Shown here: positions 34,044-41,792 of the stretch, one piece after another
Position numbering within the stretch: the first letter of the stretch is position 1
Layout of the letters: each line of letters opens with the position of its first letter
Assembly (NCBI RefSeq): GCF_030816195.1
Contig: NZ_JAUSXS010000001.1
Span: forward strand, 5,045,501-5,109,500
Origin: Pseudomonas sp. W4I3
Lineage (GTDB): Bacteria > Pseudomonadota > Gammaproteobacteria > Pseudomonadales > Pseudomonadaceae
DNA length: 64,000 nt
Direction of reading: 5' to 3'
Made by a program: the position numbers and the translations under genes
The notes under the pieces: model-generated
Seen by the model: only the letters and a program-made list of their open reading frames with translations
What the model was told of the DNA's origin: nothing
Database searches by the model: none

Positions 34044-34133
34044 TGTGGGAGGGGGCTTGCTCCCGATAGCGGTATGTCAGCCAGCTTATCTATAGCTGAC
34101 CCAGCGCTATCGGGAGCAAGCCCCCTCCCACAT
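34044..34133 (+). repeat. REPIN, GTGGGAGGGGGCTTGC type
   Basis: Inverted pair of REPs between the racemase gene and the convergent LysR gene. Both arms are intact. Confidence 0.88.
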
Positions 34134-34151
34134 TTTGCTCACTGCGAGGCT

Positions 34152-35075
34152 TTAGATTGCACTGAATCTGCGGCCCAATTGCTGCTCAGCAAACTGCTCG
34201 ATCACAAAATCCACAAACGCCCGCGTCTTGCCGGGCAACAGTTTGTGCTCGGCGTAATAGATGGAAATATTGCCGTCGTCCACATACCAGTCCGGCAGCA
34301 CCCGCACCACCGCGCCACTGTCGAGGAACGGCACCGCCATCGGCATGCTGACCAGCGCAATGCCCAGGCCCTGGGCGCTGGCGCAGCAGGCGGCTTCGGA
34401 ATCGCTCATGGTCATGGCGGCCTTGAGCACCAGCGGGCTGTGCTCGCGCTCGCGATGAGTCAGTTGCCATGAACGCACCCGGCCGGTTTGCGGTGAACGA
34501 ATCAGGATGCCTTGGCAGCGCGACAAATCCTCGGGCACACGCACCGCTGGGCGTTGCGCCAGATAGGCCGGCGACGCCACCAGCACCCGGTGCGCCGGCG
34601 TCAACTTGCGCGCCACCACGCCTTGGGGCAGTTCAAAGCCACCGCCAATGGCAGCGTCAAAGCCCTGGCCAATCAAGTCGACCTGACGATTGTCGAAATG
34701 CCAGTCCGGGCTGATAGACGGGAAGCGCTGCATGAACTCCCCCAGCAGCGGCACCACATACCGATTGCCGAACACGGTACCCATGCTGACCTTCAGCGTG
34801 CCCACCGGCCGCCCTTCGGCGCTGGCCAGGTTGGCCACGGCGTTTTGAATCGTGGTCAGGCTACCGCTGACCTCGTCAAGAAACAGCTTGCCGGCTTCGG
34901 TCAGGGTCAGGCGACGGGTACTGCGCTGAAACAGCCTGACGCCCAGGCGCACTTCCAGCTTGGCCACGCTTTTGCCGACCGCTGCCGGCGTCAGGCTAAG
35001 GTGCCGCGCCGCCTCGGCGAAGCTACCGCCCTCGGCGCTGCGCACAAAGCATTCGATACTGCCAAAGCTTTCCAT
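34152..35075 (-). CDS. LysR-family transcriptional regulator
   Basis: Regulator of 307 aa. The N-terminal helix-turn-helix is seen in GGSFAEAARHLSLTPAAVGKSVAKLEVRLG (in part, SFAEAARHLSLTPAAVGKSV), and the substrate-binding domain follows from about residue 90. It is divergent from the downstream SDR gene with a 106-bp gap, the standard arrangement for a LysR protein that activates its neighbour. The inducer is not evident. Confidence 0.9.
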   Translation of the reverse strand: MESFGSIECFVRSAEGGSFAEAARHLSLTPAAVGKSVAKLEVRLGVRLFQRSTRRLTLTEAGKLFLDEVSGSLTTIQNAVANLASAEGRPVGTLKVSMGTVFGNRYVVPLLGEFMQRFPSISPDWHFDNRQVDLIGQGFDAAIGGGFELPQGVVARKLTPAHRVLVASPAYLAQRPAVRVPEDLSRCQGILIRSPQTGRVRSWQLTHREREHSPLVLKAAMTMSDSEAACCASAQGLGIALVSMPMAVPFLDSGAVVRVLPDWYVDDGNISIYYAEHKLLPGKTRAFVDFVIEQFAEQQLGRRFSAI

Positions 35076-35181
35076 ACCGCCCCATTCTAAACTTTTGGTT
35101 TACACAGACTATAGCAATCACGCTCTACCGGTGCCGACGAGCGAGGTCGATACTCACCCCATCAACTACTTGGAGTTCGAC

Positions 35182-35928
35182 ATGACCACACCTACCCTCA
35201 CTGGCAAAGTCGCCTTGGTTCAAGGCGGTTCCCGCGGCATCGGCGCTGCCATCGTCAAGCGCCTCGCCGCACAAGGCGCCGCCGTAGCCTTTACCTACGT
35301 CAGCTCGGCCGCCAAGGCTGAGGCGCTGCAGAACAGCGTGATCAGCGAAGGCGGCAAAGCCCTGGCGATTCACGCCGACAGCGCCGATGCCACGGCGATC
35401 CGCAACGCGGTCAACCTGACGGTCGACACCTTCGGGCGCCTGGATATTCTGGTGAACAACGCGGGCGTGCTGGCCATCGCGCCGCTGGAAGCGTTCACGC
35501 TGGAAGACTTCGACCAGACCCTGGCGATCAACGTGCGCAGTGTCTTTATCGCCACCCAGGAAGCCGCCAGGCACATGGGTGAAGGGGGCCGGGTGATCAA
35601 TATCGGCAGCACCAACGCCGAGCGCATGCCGTTTGGCGGCGGTGGGCCATACGCGATGAGCAAGGCGGCGCTGGTAGGCCTGACCAAAGGCCTGGCCCGC
35701 GACCTGGGGCCACGGGGTATCACTATCAATAACGTGCAGCCAGGGCCGGTGGATACTGACATGAACCCGGCAGACAGTGATTTTGCCGAGAGTCTGATGG
35801 GGCTGATGGCGGTGGGACGCTATGGGCATGTCGAGGAAATCGCCAGCTTCGTCGCGTATCTCGCCGGGCCGGAAGCCGGGTACATCACAGGCGCCAGCTT
35901 GACCATTGACGGTGGCTTCAGCGCCTGA
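35182..35928 (+). CDS. SDR-family NAD(P)-dependent oxidoreductase
   Basis: Classical short-chain dehydrogenase of 248 aa. Cofactor motif GGSRGIGAAI (TGxxxGIG type), NNAG in LVNNAGVL, and the catalytic Ser/Tyr/Lys set around INIGSTN, YAMSK. The family's C-terminal segment ITGASLTIDGGFSA is intact. The start ATG 35182 follows GGAG. It is divergent from the LysR gene, which probably regulates it. Many SDRs with this form reduce 3-oxoacyl or quinone-type substrates; the substrate is unknown. Confidence 0.9.
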   Translation: MTTPTLTGKVALVQGGSRGIGAAIVKRLAAQGAAVAFTYVSSAAKAEALQNSVISEGGKALAIHADSADATAIRNAVNLTVDTFGRLDILVNNAGVLAIAPLEAFTLEDFDQTLAINVRSVFIATQEAARHMGEGGRVINIGSTNAERMPFGGGGPYAMSKAALVGLTKGLARDLGPRGITINNVQPGPVDTDMNPADSDFAESLMGLMAVGRYGHVEEIASFVAYLAGPEAGYITGASLTIDGGFSA

Positions 35929-35953
35929 GGTTTAGGCAACACTGCACAACCCA

Positions 35954-36043
35954 TGTGGGAGGGGGCTTGCCCCCGATAGCGGTGAGTCAGCTATAGATAA
36001 GCTGGCTGATACACCGCCATCGGGAGCAAGCCCCCTCCCACAT
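35954..36043 (+). repeat. REPIN, GTGGGAGGGGGCTTGC type
   Basis: Inverted REP pair between the SDR gene and the convergent HAD gene. Confidence 0.88.
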
Positions 36044-36057
36044 TTTCCCGGGTTGAA

Positions 36058-36745
36058 TCAGGCCATGGGCGGCAGGCCATACGCAGCCAGGTCGAAATCC
36101 GCGAGTTTGCGGATGATCTGATCAGCATGCTGATACTTGCTGTCGGCCATGGCTTCATCGGGCACGGCGATAGCGATCATGTGCGCCGCTTTCGCCGCCG
36201 TCACGCCAAACGGCGAGTCCTCGAATACCAGGCAATCCTCGGGCGCCACGCCCAGGCGACGCGCGGCGGTGAGGAAGATGTCCGGCGCAGGCTTGGCGGC
36301 GCCGACTTCCGGGTCGTCGGCGGTCACGATGGTGTCGAACAGGCCAAACCATTCACGGTGCAAAGTGGTCTTGTGGCCGAAGGAATTGCGCGACGAACTG
36401 GTGCCCACGGCAATCGGAATATTGTGCGCTTTCAAATGCCGCACCAACGCCTCGGCGCCGGGCATGCCCAAGGCCTTTGGGAAAGCGTTCGCTCATCAGC
36501 GGTTCGCGAATCTCTAGAAACTCGGCCGGCGTGATCGGCAAGTCCAGCGCCTTGACGACGTAGTCTGCCAGGTCCTGGGCGCCACGCCCGATGATGTGCT
36601 GCTTGATGCTCCAGTCATAGGTGCGACCATAGCGTTCAGCAATGATTTGCGTGACTTCGGTGTAGATGCCTTCAGTGTCCAGCAACAACCCGTCCATATC
36701 GAAAATCACGGCCTTGATCTGGACAGCGGTATGCGGTGCATTCAT
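36058..36745 (-). pseudogene. HAD-IA hydrolase (phosphatase-like), split by a one-base frameshift
   Basis: Beta-phosphoglucomutase-like HAD hydrolase. The first half (ATG 36745, AVIFDMDGLLLDTEGIYTEV, nucleophile D in DMDGLLLDTE) and the second half (VGTSSSRNSF, AAKPAPDIFL, VFEDSPFGVTAAKAA) are in different frames, meeting at about 36471-36480. Removing one base from the CC at 36474-36475 restores ...RFPKALGMPGAEALV... and gives a 228-residue protein of normal length. All four HAD motifs are present across the two parts. It may be a sequencing error or a fresh mutation. Confidence 0.82.
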
Positions 36746-36851
36746 CACAACAGAACCCTGGAGAAAGACTAAAAGGATTCAGCACAATAACGGCCAGACT
36801 TGCTTGCGAGCAACCCTTTACACTGCCCGCTTTCCCGTAGAAGTGCCTGCA

Positions 36852-37217
36852 ATGCTCTTTCGTATAGCCGCCGACAGCCTGGTGCTGTTCCATTTGTGCT
36901 TTATCCTGTTCGTGTTATTTGGCGGGCTGCTTGCGCTCAAATGGCGATCGCTCATCTGGCTGCACGTGCCTGCGGCCGCCTGGGGCGTTGCCGTCGAAGT
37001 ATTTCACCTGCCTTGCCCACTCACTCGCTGGGAAAACCTGTTGCGCCACCTGGCCGGGCAGGATGGTTATGGCGCGGGCTTCATCGAGCACTACATCCTC
37101 ACGCTGATCTATCCGGCCGGGCTGACGCCGCAGATCCAACTGGGCCTGGGCGCGCTGGTGCTGTTGGTCAATATCGCGGTGTATGTACGACTGATCCGGC
37201 GTTATCGACAGGTTTGA
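36852..37217 (+). CDS. DUF2784-type small membrane protein
   Basis: Small inner-membrane protein of 121 aa with about four hydrophobic segments (ADSLVLFHLCFILFVLFGG, IWLHVPAAAWGVAVEVF, and a C-terminal LGALVLLVNIAVYV). The conserved motif CPLTRWENLLR after a PCP-like turn is typical of the DUF2784 family, whose function is unknown. I start at ATG 36852; a longer frame begins in the HAD gene's leader but has no support. It precedes the DUF4337 gene on the same strand by 54 bp. Confidence 0.75.
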   Translation: MLFRIAADSLVLFHLCFILFVLFGGLLALKWRSLIWLHVPAAAWGVAVEVFHLPCPLTRWENLLRHLAGQDGYGAGFIEHYILTLIYPAGLTPQIQLGLGALVLLVNIAVYVRLIRRYRQV

Positions 37218-37271
37218 GACAGCCGCACTGGTGAAGAATCAGGGTTCCCCTGCCCCTGCATAGACGCCGCC

Positions 37272-37850
37272 ATGTCCGAAGCTTTCGAAGTTCCCAGCCC
37301 CCACGAAAAACACCTCGAACACACCACCGAACATGCTCACGGCCGTGGCGACAGCTTCGCCAGCCGCATCGCGGTGATGACCGCCATCATGGCCACCGTT
37401 GGCGCCATGCTCAGCTACCAGGCCGGCTCCAGTGAAAGCGAGGCGGCGATGGACAAAAACAACGCCGCCATCATCAAGACCGAAGCCGCGAACCAATGGA
37501 ATTACTACCAGGCCAAATCCAGCCGTCAGAACCTGGCGGAACTGGCCGCGCATATCCCTGGCGTGGATGCCGCCCACTACAACGACGAAATCCAGCGCTA
37601 TAAAAGCCAGAAGGAAGAGGTGCGCAAACAGGCAGAGACGCTTGAAGCCAGCTCGCGGGAATGGGACCACAAATCCGAACAAGTGCTGCACCAGCACCAT
37701 CGCTGGGCCCAGGCCATGACCGCGATTCAGATCGCGATTTCGCTGGCTGCGATCACCTTGCTCACACGCAAAGAGTGGCTCAAGCGCATGTCGTATACCG
37801 CTGGCGGCGTGGCGGTGGTGCTCGGCAGCCTGGCTTGGCTGCATCTCTAA
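37272..37850 (+). CDS. DUF4337-type membrane protein
   Basis: Protein of 192 aa. A hydrophobic helix near residue 35-50 (IAVMTAIMATVGAML) is followed by a long helical, charged and coiled-coil-like stretch (about residues 75-140, RYKSQKEEVRKQAETLEASS) and two C-terminal helices (AMTAIQIAISLAAITLL and GGVAVVLGSLAWLHL). This layout matches the DUF4337 family of unknown function. The start codon ATG 37272 is preceded by a weak AGACGCC site. It is probably co-oriented with, but independent of, the DUF2784 gene. Confidence 0.75.
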   Translation: MSEAFEVPSPHEKHLEHTTEHAHGRGDSFASRIAVMTAIMATVGAMLSYQAGSSESEAAMDKNNAAIIKTEAANQWNYYQAKSSRQNLAELAAHIPGVDAAHYNDEIQRYKSQKEEVRKQAETLEASSREWDHKSEQVLHQHHRWAQAMTAIQIAISLAAITLLTRKEWLKRMSYTAGGVAVVLGSLAWLHL

Positions 37851-37954
37851 TGCTGACCATGGAGGCAAGCGAGGTGATTTCAATCTGCTGACCGAGCGAT
37901 TAGAGTGTCGCGCCTCGAGAATTGAATCTCGATATTCAGCCCATGGAGTTACTT

Positions 37955-38290
37955 GTGAAGTACGTCAGTAAAGCAGTTGCAGCAGCCGTTCTCGGTTTCA
38001 CCCTGGCAGGTTGCACCGGCACCGCCATGAAGACCCAGCAATACGACGCCAGCCAATACACCGTGCTCGGCCACAGCGAAGCCAGCGCCACCGGCATCAT
38101 GCTGCTGGGCATTATCCCGATTGGCCAGAACAGCCGCTTCGTGCGCGCCCAGGATGCAGCCATCAAGGCCAAAGGCGGCGACGCGATGATCAACACCCAA
38201 GTGCAGGAAAAATGGTTCTGGGCCTGGGTACTCAATGGCTACACCACCAAGATCTCCGGTGATGTGGTCAAGTTGAAAACCGCGCAGTAA
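37955..38290 (+). CDS. Small lipoprotein
   Basis: A GTG at 37955 (6 nt after GGAG) starts a 111-residue lipoprotein: signal segment KYVSKAVAAAVLGFT followed by lipobox LAGC. An ATG 12 bases upstream in frame would also serve but lies in the Shine-Dalgarno region. The mature part (GQNSRFVRAQDAAIKAKGGDAMIN) resembles small envelope proteins with a beta-strand core. The function is unknown. Confidence 0.72.
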   Translation: MKYVSKAVAAAVLGFTLAGCTGTAMKTQQYDASQYTVLGHSEASATGIMLLGIIPIGQNSRFVRAQDAAIKAKGGDAMINTQVQEKWFWAWVLNGYTTKISGDVVKLKTAQ

Positions 38291-38462
38291 GTATCAAGCT
38301 GCCCCGGCGCAGCCCGGGCGAGCGAGGGATCGTGGGCCTGCCTTCAGGGGCTGGCCCATGAACCTCCGTCTTTTTACGCAATCGCCGCCGCTGCCCTGTA
38401 GAGCGTCAGCACAACGCTCACCCAAATCGGTCGCGTCCGAGCCAGGCAAACAGATCCTCTAA

Positions 38463-38840
38463 ATGAAGCTATCGTTCATCGTCTCGCTGGCGGTTCTGTC
38501 GCTGGCTCAACCGTCACTCTCCTTGGCAGACAATGCCAACGGAAAAAACCTCTACTCGCAGCGATGCGCCATGTGCCACGGAGCCGATATCCGAGGAACA
38601 GGACCGCTGGCCCGTAAAAGCAGCCCACCTACACCTGACCTCACGACTTCCGCGTTCAAAAAGCGCCTGCATGATTATCCGGGCGTCATCGTGTCATCAA
38701 TCATCCTGCGGCCAAATGGAGATTTGATCCCGAACACGTTACGAGAAAATGGCGTGAAGCTACCGCCGCACGCCTGGAGCGTTAAGGACTTTCGCGACTT
38801 GAATAACTATATGGGTGATGTCATCGCCAAAAGTCGCTGA
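38463..38840 (+). CDS. Small c-type cytochrome
   Basis: Periplasmic mono-haem cytochrome c, 125 aa. A signal peptide (MKLSFIVSLAVLSLAQPSLSLA) is followed by the haem-binding CAMCH at C35-C38-H39 and a later methionine or loop around LPPHAWSVKDFRDLNNYMGD. Length and order fit the class I cytochrome c family. It stands alone; the redox partner is unknown. Confidence 0.8.
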   Translation: MKLSFIVSLAVLSLAQPSLSLADNANGKNLYSQRCAMCHGADIRGTGPLARKSSPPTPDLTTSAFKKRLHDYPGVIVSSIILRPNGDLIPNTLRENGVKLPPHAWSVKDFRDLNNYMGDVIAKSR

Positions 38841-38869
38841 GTTGGCTGAGCGCCGCTCTTCATCTGGAT

Positions 38870-39619
38870 CTACCTCGAAATCGGGCTCAGCGACCGATTC
38901 ATTGCCACGATATCGGCATGGCTGGGGTTGCTTCCGAGCTTCGCGAAACTCTCCAGCATACGGTCTCGGATCTTCGCTGCCTCACCTTGTACGGCAGCAT
39001 CAAGGGCGCGGCGCATCTCACTGGCAGCGTAATCGCAGCAATAGGCCGGCGTGGACGGTTGCTGGCGCCAGGACTCTTCCAGCGAGCCTGAGTAGATTGG
39101 GTCAAAACCGGCCTCACTCACCAACTCCATGACCTTTTCCACAGCACGCTCATCATCCCCCGCGACGGCAGCCGCCAGCCTGCCTGGGCTGCCTTCCGGC
39201 TGACCCAATTCAGCCAGGGTGTAGGCCAACAAATTGTTGAACGCTTTAATCACCGGTCTTCCGATCTGCCTGGATACCCACACACTTTCGGGCATCCCTT
39301 GATCGATGGCTGAGATGTGGTCATCGCGCAGCCCTGGATAATAGTTGCCGGTATCGATAACCGGCACTTCGGCTGGGACTGATGCGAATAAATCATGGGG
39401 CAGCTCAGCGACCGCGGGCAGCGGGATAGACAGCACAATCGCTTGCACACCTTGGACAGCGCCAGACACATCGGCAGGCGTTGCGCCAATCTCGTTGGCA
39501 AAGGACCGAACACCCTCAATGCCTTTGGAGTTAGCGACCACGACTTCGTGGCCTGCTGCGATCATTTTTCGAGCAAGCGTGCCACCGATATTGCCTGTAC
39601 CAATAATTCCAATTTTCAT
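38870..39619 (-). CDS. NAD(P)-binding reductase (F420/NADP oxidoreductase-like)
   Basis: Rossmann-fold protein of 249 aa with a dinucleotide-binding loop GIIGTGNIGGTLARKM and NADPH-preferring region VVVANSKG. It resembles the family annotated as NADPH-dependent F420 reductases, which in non-F420 bacteria probably reduce another small molecule. It is divergent from an HxlR-type regulator, 97 bp apart, with a GGTAAGTA repeat in the gap; the regulator probably represses it. Confidence 0.82.
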   Translation of the reverse strand: MKIGIIGTGNIGGTLARKMIAAGHEVVVANSKGIEGVRSFANEIGATPADVSGAVQGVQAIVLSIPLPAVAELPHDLFASVPAEVPVIDTGNYYPGLRDDHISAIDQGMPESVWVSRQIGRPVIKAFNNLLAYTLAELGQPEGSPGRLAAAVAGDDERAVEKVMELVSEAGFDPIYSGSLEESWRQQPSTPAYCCDYAASEMRRALDAAVQGEAAKIRDRMLESFAKLGSNPSHADIVAMNRSLSPISR

Positions 39620-39676
39620 GAAATCTCACCTGTTATTTCAGTTCAGGCGCTCACCTTAGGAGATTGGTGACAGAAT

Positions 39677-39702
39677 GGTAAGTACACACCAAAAGGTAAG
39701 TA
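39677..39702. promoter_or_regulatory. Candidate operator: GGTAAGTA direct repeat in the reductase/HxlR gap
   Basis: GGTAAGTA occurs at 39677-39684 and 39695-39702, 18 bp apart start to start, in the divergent promoter region. HxlR proteins often bind a repeated element between themselves and their target. Confidence 0.45.
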
Positions 39703-39716
39703 ACGAACCAAATCGT

Positions 39717-40082
39717 ATGAATAATGAACGAGAGTGGAACTGCAGTGACCCGCAAAATCGAGTGAAATGGGCGGAGGCGACGATGGAGACCCTGCGCGTT
39801 CTGGAGGGCAAATGGAAAATCATCATTCTTTGCCAACTGTTCGCAGCCAAGGGCCCGCTGCGCTTTTCCGACCTGGAAAAGCTGATTGAAGGCATCAACC
39901 AGAAAATGTTGATCCAGCAGCTCAAGCAACTGGAGAAAGACGAGATTGTTCGCCGTACGGTATACCCTCAAGTGCCACCGAAGGTTGAATACGAATTGAC
40001 CGTCGAAGGCTATGCGCTGGGGCCATCAATGCAGGCATTGATTGAATGGGCCGAGAATCGGCGCGCAACGCCTAAGGTGTGA
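39717..40082 (+). CDS. HxlR-family transcriptional regulator
   Basis: Winged-helix regulator of 121 aa. The core ETLRVLEGKWKIIILCQLFA and the wing GINQKMLIQQLKQLEKDEIV are typical of HxlR/MarR-like proteins. An ATG at 39675 would include the operator-like repeat, so ATG 39717 is preferred. It faces the NADP-binding reductase gene, which it probably controls. No cysteine pattern points to a specific redox or aldehyde signal; C at residue 7 is the only N-terminal cysteine. Confidence 0.85.
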   Translation: MNNEREWNCSDPQNRVKWAEATMETLRVLEGKWKIIILCQLFAAKGPLRFSDLEKLIEGINQKMLIQQLKQLEKDEIVRRTVYPQVPPKVEYELTVEGYALGPSMQALIEWAENRRATPKV

Positions 40083-40166
40083 GTTTCAGCCGGAAAAACC
40101 TTTGCGGGTCGCAGCAAGCGCCATGATCGAAGGCGTGCGCCGGGTTTGTAGACGAGGAGCAACCCA

Positions 40167-41525
40167 TTGAACAAGGTACTGCAACCCATGCTTGAAGAAG
40201 ACCTGTCGAGGCCGCAAGCGATCAGTTTGCGTGAGGCGTTCGGGTTCTGGTTGAAGCTCGGCTTCATCAGCTTCGGCGGGCCAGCCGGGCAGATCTCGAT
40301 CATGCACCAGGAGTTGGTAGAGCGCCGGCGCTGGATATCCGAGCGCAGATTCCTGCACGCACTGAACTACTGCATGCTGCTCCCGGGGCCAGAAGCTCAA
40401 CAGTTGGCGACCTACATCGGCTGGCTGATGCATCGAACCTGGGGCGGGGTAATTGCCGGGGCACTCTTCATATTGCCCTCCCTATTCATACTGATTGCGT
40501 TGTCATGGATGTATATCGCCTTTGGCGACGTGCCTGTGGTGGCGGGACTGTTCTATGGCATCAAGCCCGCCGTAACCGCCATCGTGGTGCAGGCCGCCCA
40601 TCGAATCGGCTCGCGGGCTTTGAAGAACAACGCGTTATGGGCGATAGCGGCGGCGTCATTCGTTGCCATCTTTGCGTTTAATGTTCCATTCCCGTTGATC
40701 GTGCTCTGCGCTGCGCTGATCGGTTATGCCGGCGGTCGTCTGGCACCCGAGAAATTCAGAGCGGGCGGCCATCGCGCCGCCGAAAAAACCTTCGGCCCGG
40801 CCTTGATCGATGACGACACCCCGCCGCCGGAGCATGCCCGATTCAGCTGGTTCAAGCTGGCACTGCTCGCGCTGATTGGCGCCGCGCTATGGGCCCTGCC
40901 GATGGGTGTACTGACCGTTCTTTTTGGCTGGGAAGGCACGTTGACCCAAATGAGCTGGCTCTTCACCAAGGCCGCGTTGCTGACCTTTGGTGGGGCCTAC
41001 GCGGTGCTCCCGTATGTCTACCAGGGCGCGGTGGGCCACTATGGCTGGCTGACGCCGACGCAGATGATCGACGGGTTGGCACTAGGGGAAACCACACCTG
41101 GGCCGCTGATCATGGTGGTGGCCTTTGTCGGCTTTGTCGGCGCCTATGTCTCGCAGGTGTTCGGTGCGGATCAACTGTTTCTGGCGGGAGCCGTCGCTGC
41201 CTGCTTGGTGACCTGGTTTACCTTCCTGCCTTCATTCCTGTTCATCCTCGCGGGCGGCCCACTGGTGGAGTCGACCCACAACCAACTCAAATTCACCGCC
41301 CCCCTCACCGCCATCACCGCCTCGGTGGTTGGCGTGATCCTCAATCTGGCGTGCTTCTTCGGCTATCACGTGCTTTGGCCGCAGGGTTTGAGTGGCAACC
41401 TGGACTGGCCCTCAGCGCTGATTGCCATGGCGGCGGCAGTGGCCTTGTTTCGCTTCAAACGGGGCGTTATCCAGGTACTGACGGGTTGCGCATTCGTGGG
41501 CTTGGCAGTGCATCTGCTGCGCTGA
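40167..41525 (+). CDS. chrA: Chromate efflux transporter ChrA
   Basis: Inner-membrane ChrA/CHR-family protein, 452 aa in a long, duplicated form. The N-terminal half has FGFWLKLGFISFGGPAGQISIMH and LPGPEAQQLATYIGW; the second half repeats FGGAYAVLPYVYQGAVGHYGW and LGETTPGPLIMVVAFVGF. Motifs GGP and PGP pairs are diagnostic of CHR transporters. It starts at a TTG (40167) preceded by GAGGAG; the first ATG is 7 codons later. Chromate export is the known family role; sulfate or other oxyanions are possible. Confidence 0.88.
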   Translation: MNKVLQPMLEEDLSRPQAISLREAFGFWLKLGFISFGGPAGQISIMHQELVERRRWISERRFLHALNYCMLLPGPEAQQLATYIGWLMHRTWGGVIAGALFILPSLFILIALSWMYIAFGDVPVVAGLFYGIKPAVTAIVVQAAHRIGSRALKNNALWAIAAASFVAIFAFNVPFPLIVLCAALIGYAGGRLAPEKFRAGGHRAAEKTFGPALIDDDTPPPEHARFSWFKLALLALIGAALWALPMGVLTVLFGWEGTLTQMSWLFTKAALLTFGGAYAVLPYVYQGAVGHYGWLTPTQMIDGLALGETTPGPLIMVVAFVGFVGAYVSQVFGADQLFLAGAVAACLVTWFTFLPSFLFILAGGPLVESTHNQLKFTAPLTAITASVVGVILNLACFFGYHVLWPQGLSGNLDWPSALIAMAAAVALFRFKRGVIQVLTGCAFVGLAVHLLR

Positions 41526-41610
41526 AGCATTAATTGGATTGCATAACAAGCCATCCAACAAAAGCCACCAGCAATCAGTACCTCATGGACTTATGGACCT
41601 GAAAAAACAC

Positions 41611-41646
41611 AAAACCCCTGAAAACTTTAACGTTTTCAGGGGTTTT
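41611..41646 (-). terminator. Strong hairpin terminator beside the left att repeat
   Basis: A 15-bp perfect stem, AAAACCCCTGAAAAC (41611-41625) with GTTTTCAGGGGTTTT (41632-41646), loop of six bases, flanked by A/T runs. It follows the tRNA-Ser-like 3' fragment on the minus strand, as a tRNA terminator would. Confidence 0.8.
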
Positions 41647-41655
41647 GTCATTTCG

Positions 41656-41682
41656 AATATGGCGGTGAAGGAGAGATTCGAA
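41656..41682 (-). repeat. att repeat (left): 3' end of a tRNA-Ser-like gene
   Basis: 27 bp identical to 52071-52097. On the minus strand the last 23 nt read as the T-loop, T-stem half and acceptor of a tRNA ending in CCA (TTCGAATCTCTCCTTCACCG then CCA). The acceptor half CTTCACC pairs with GGTGAAG, the start of a tRNA-Ser. The rest of the tRNA is absent here, so it is the distal att copy of an integrated element. The adjacent integrase gene supports this. Confidence 0.8.
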
Positions 41683-41792
41683 TTAACCACACCCCGGCCC
41701 TTTAAACCCCTATCTACGGGGCTTACAGCTTGGATAGTAGTACAAACCAGTAGTACAATTTGCTGTATCACTCCCCCTCCCAGCGTGACCCC

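Noticed and set aside
41656..41760. Complete tRNA-Ser gene
   Set aside because: Only the 3' 23 nt fit; the sequence preceding it on the minus strand does not form D- or anticodon arms. The same holds at 52071-52170.
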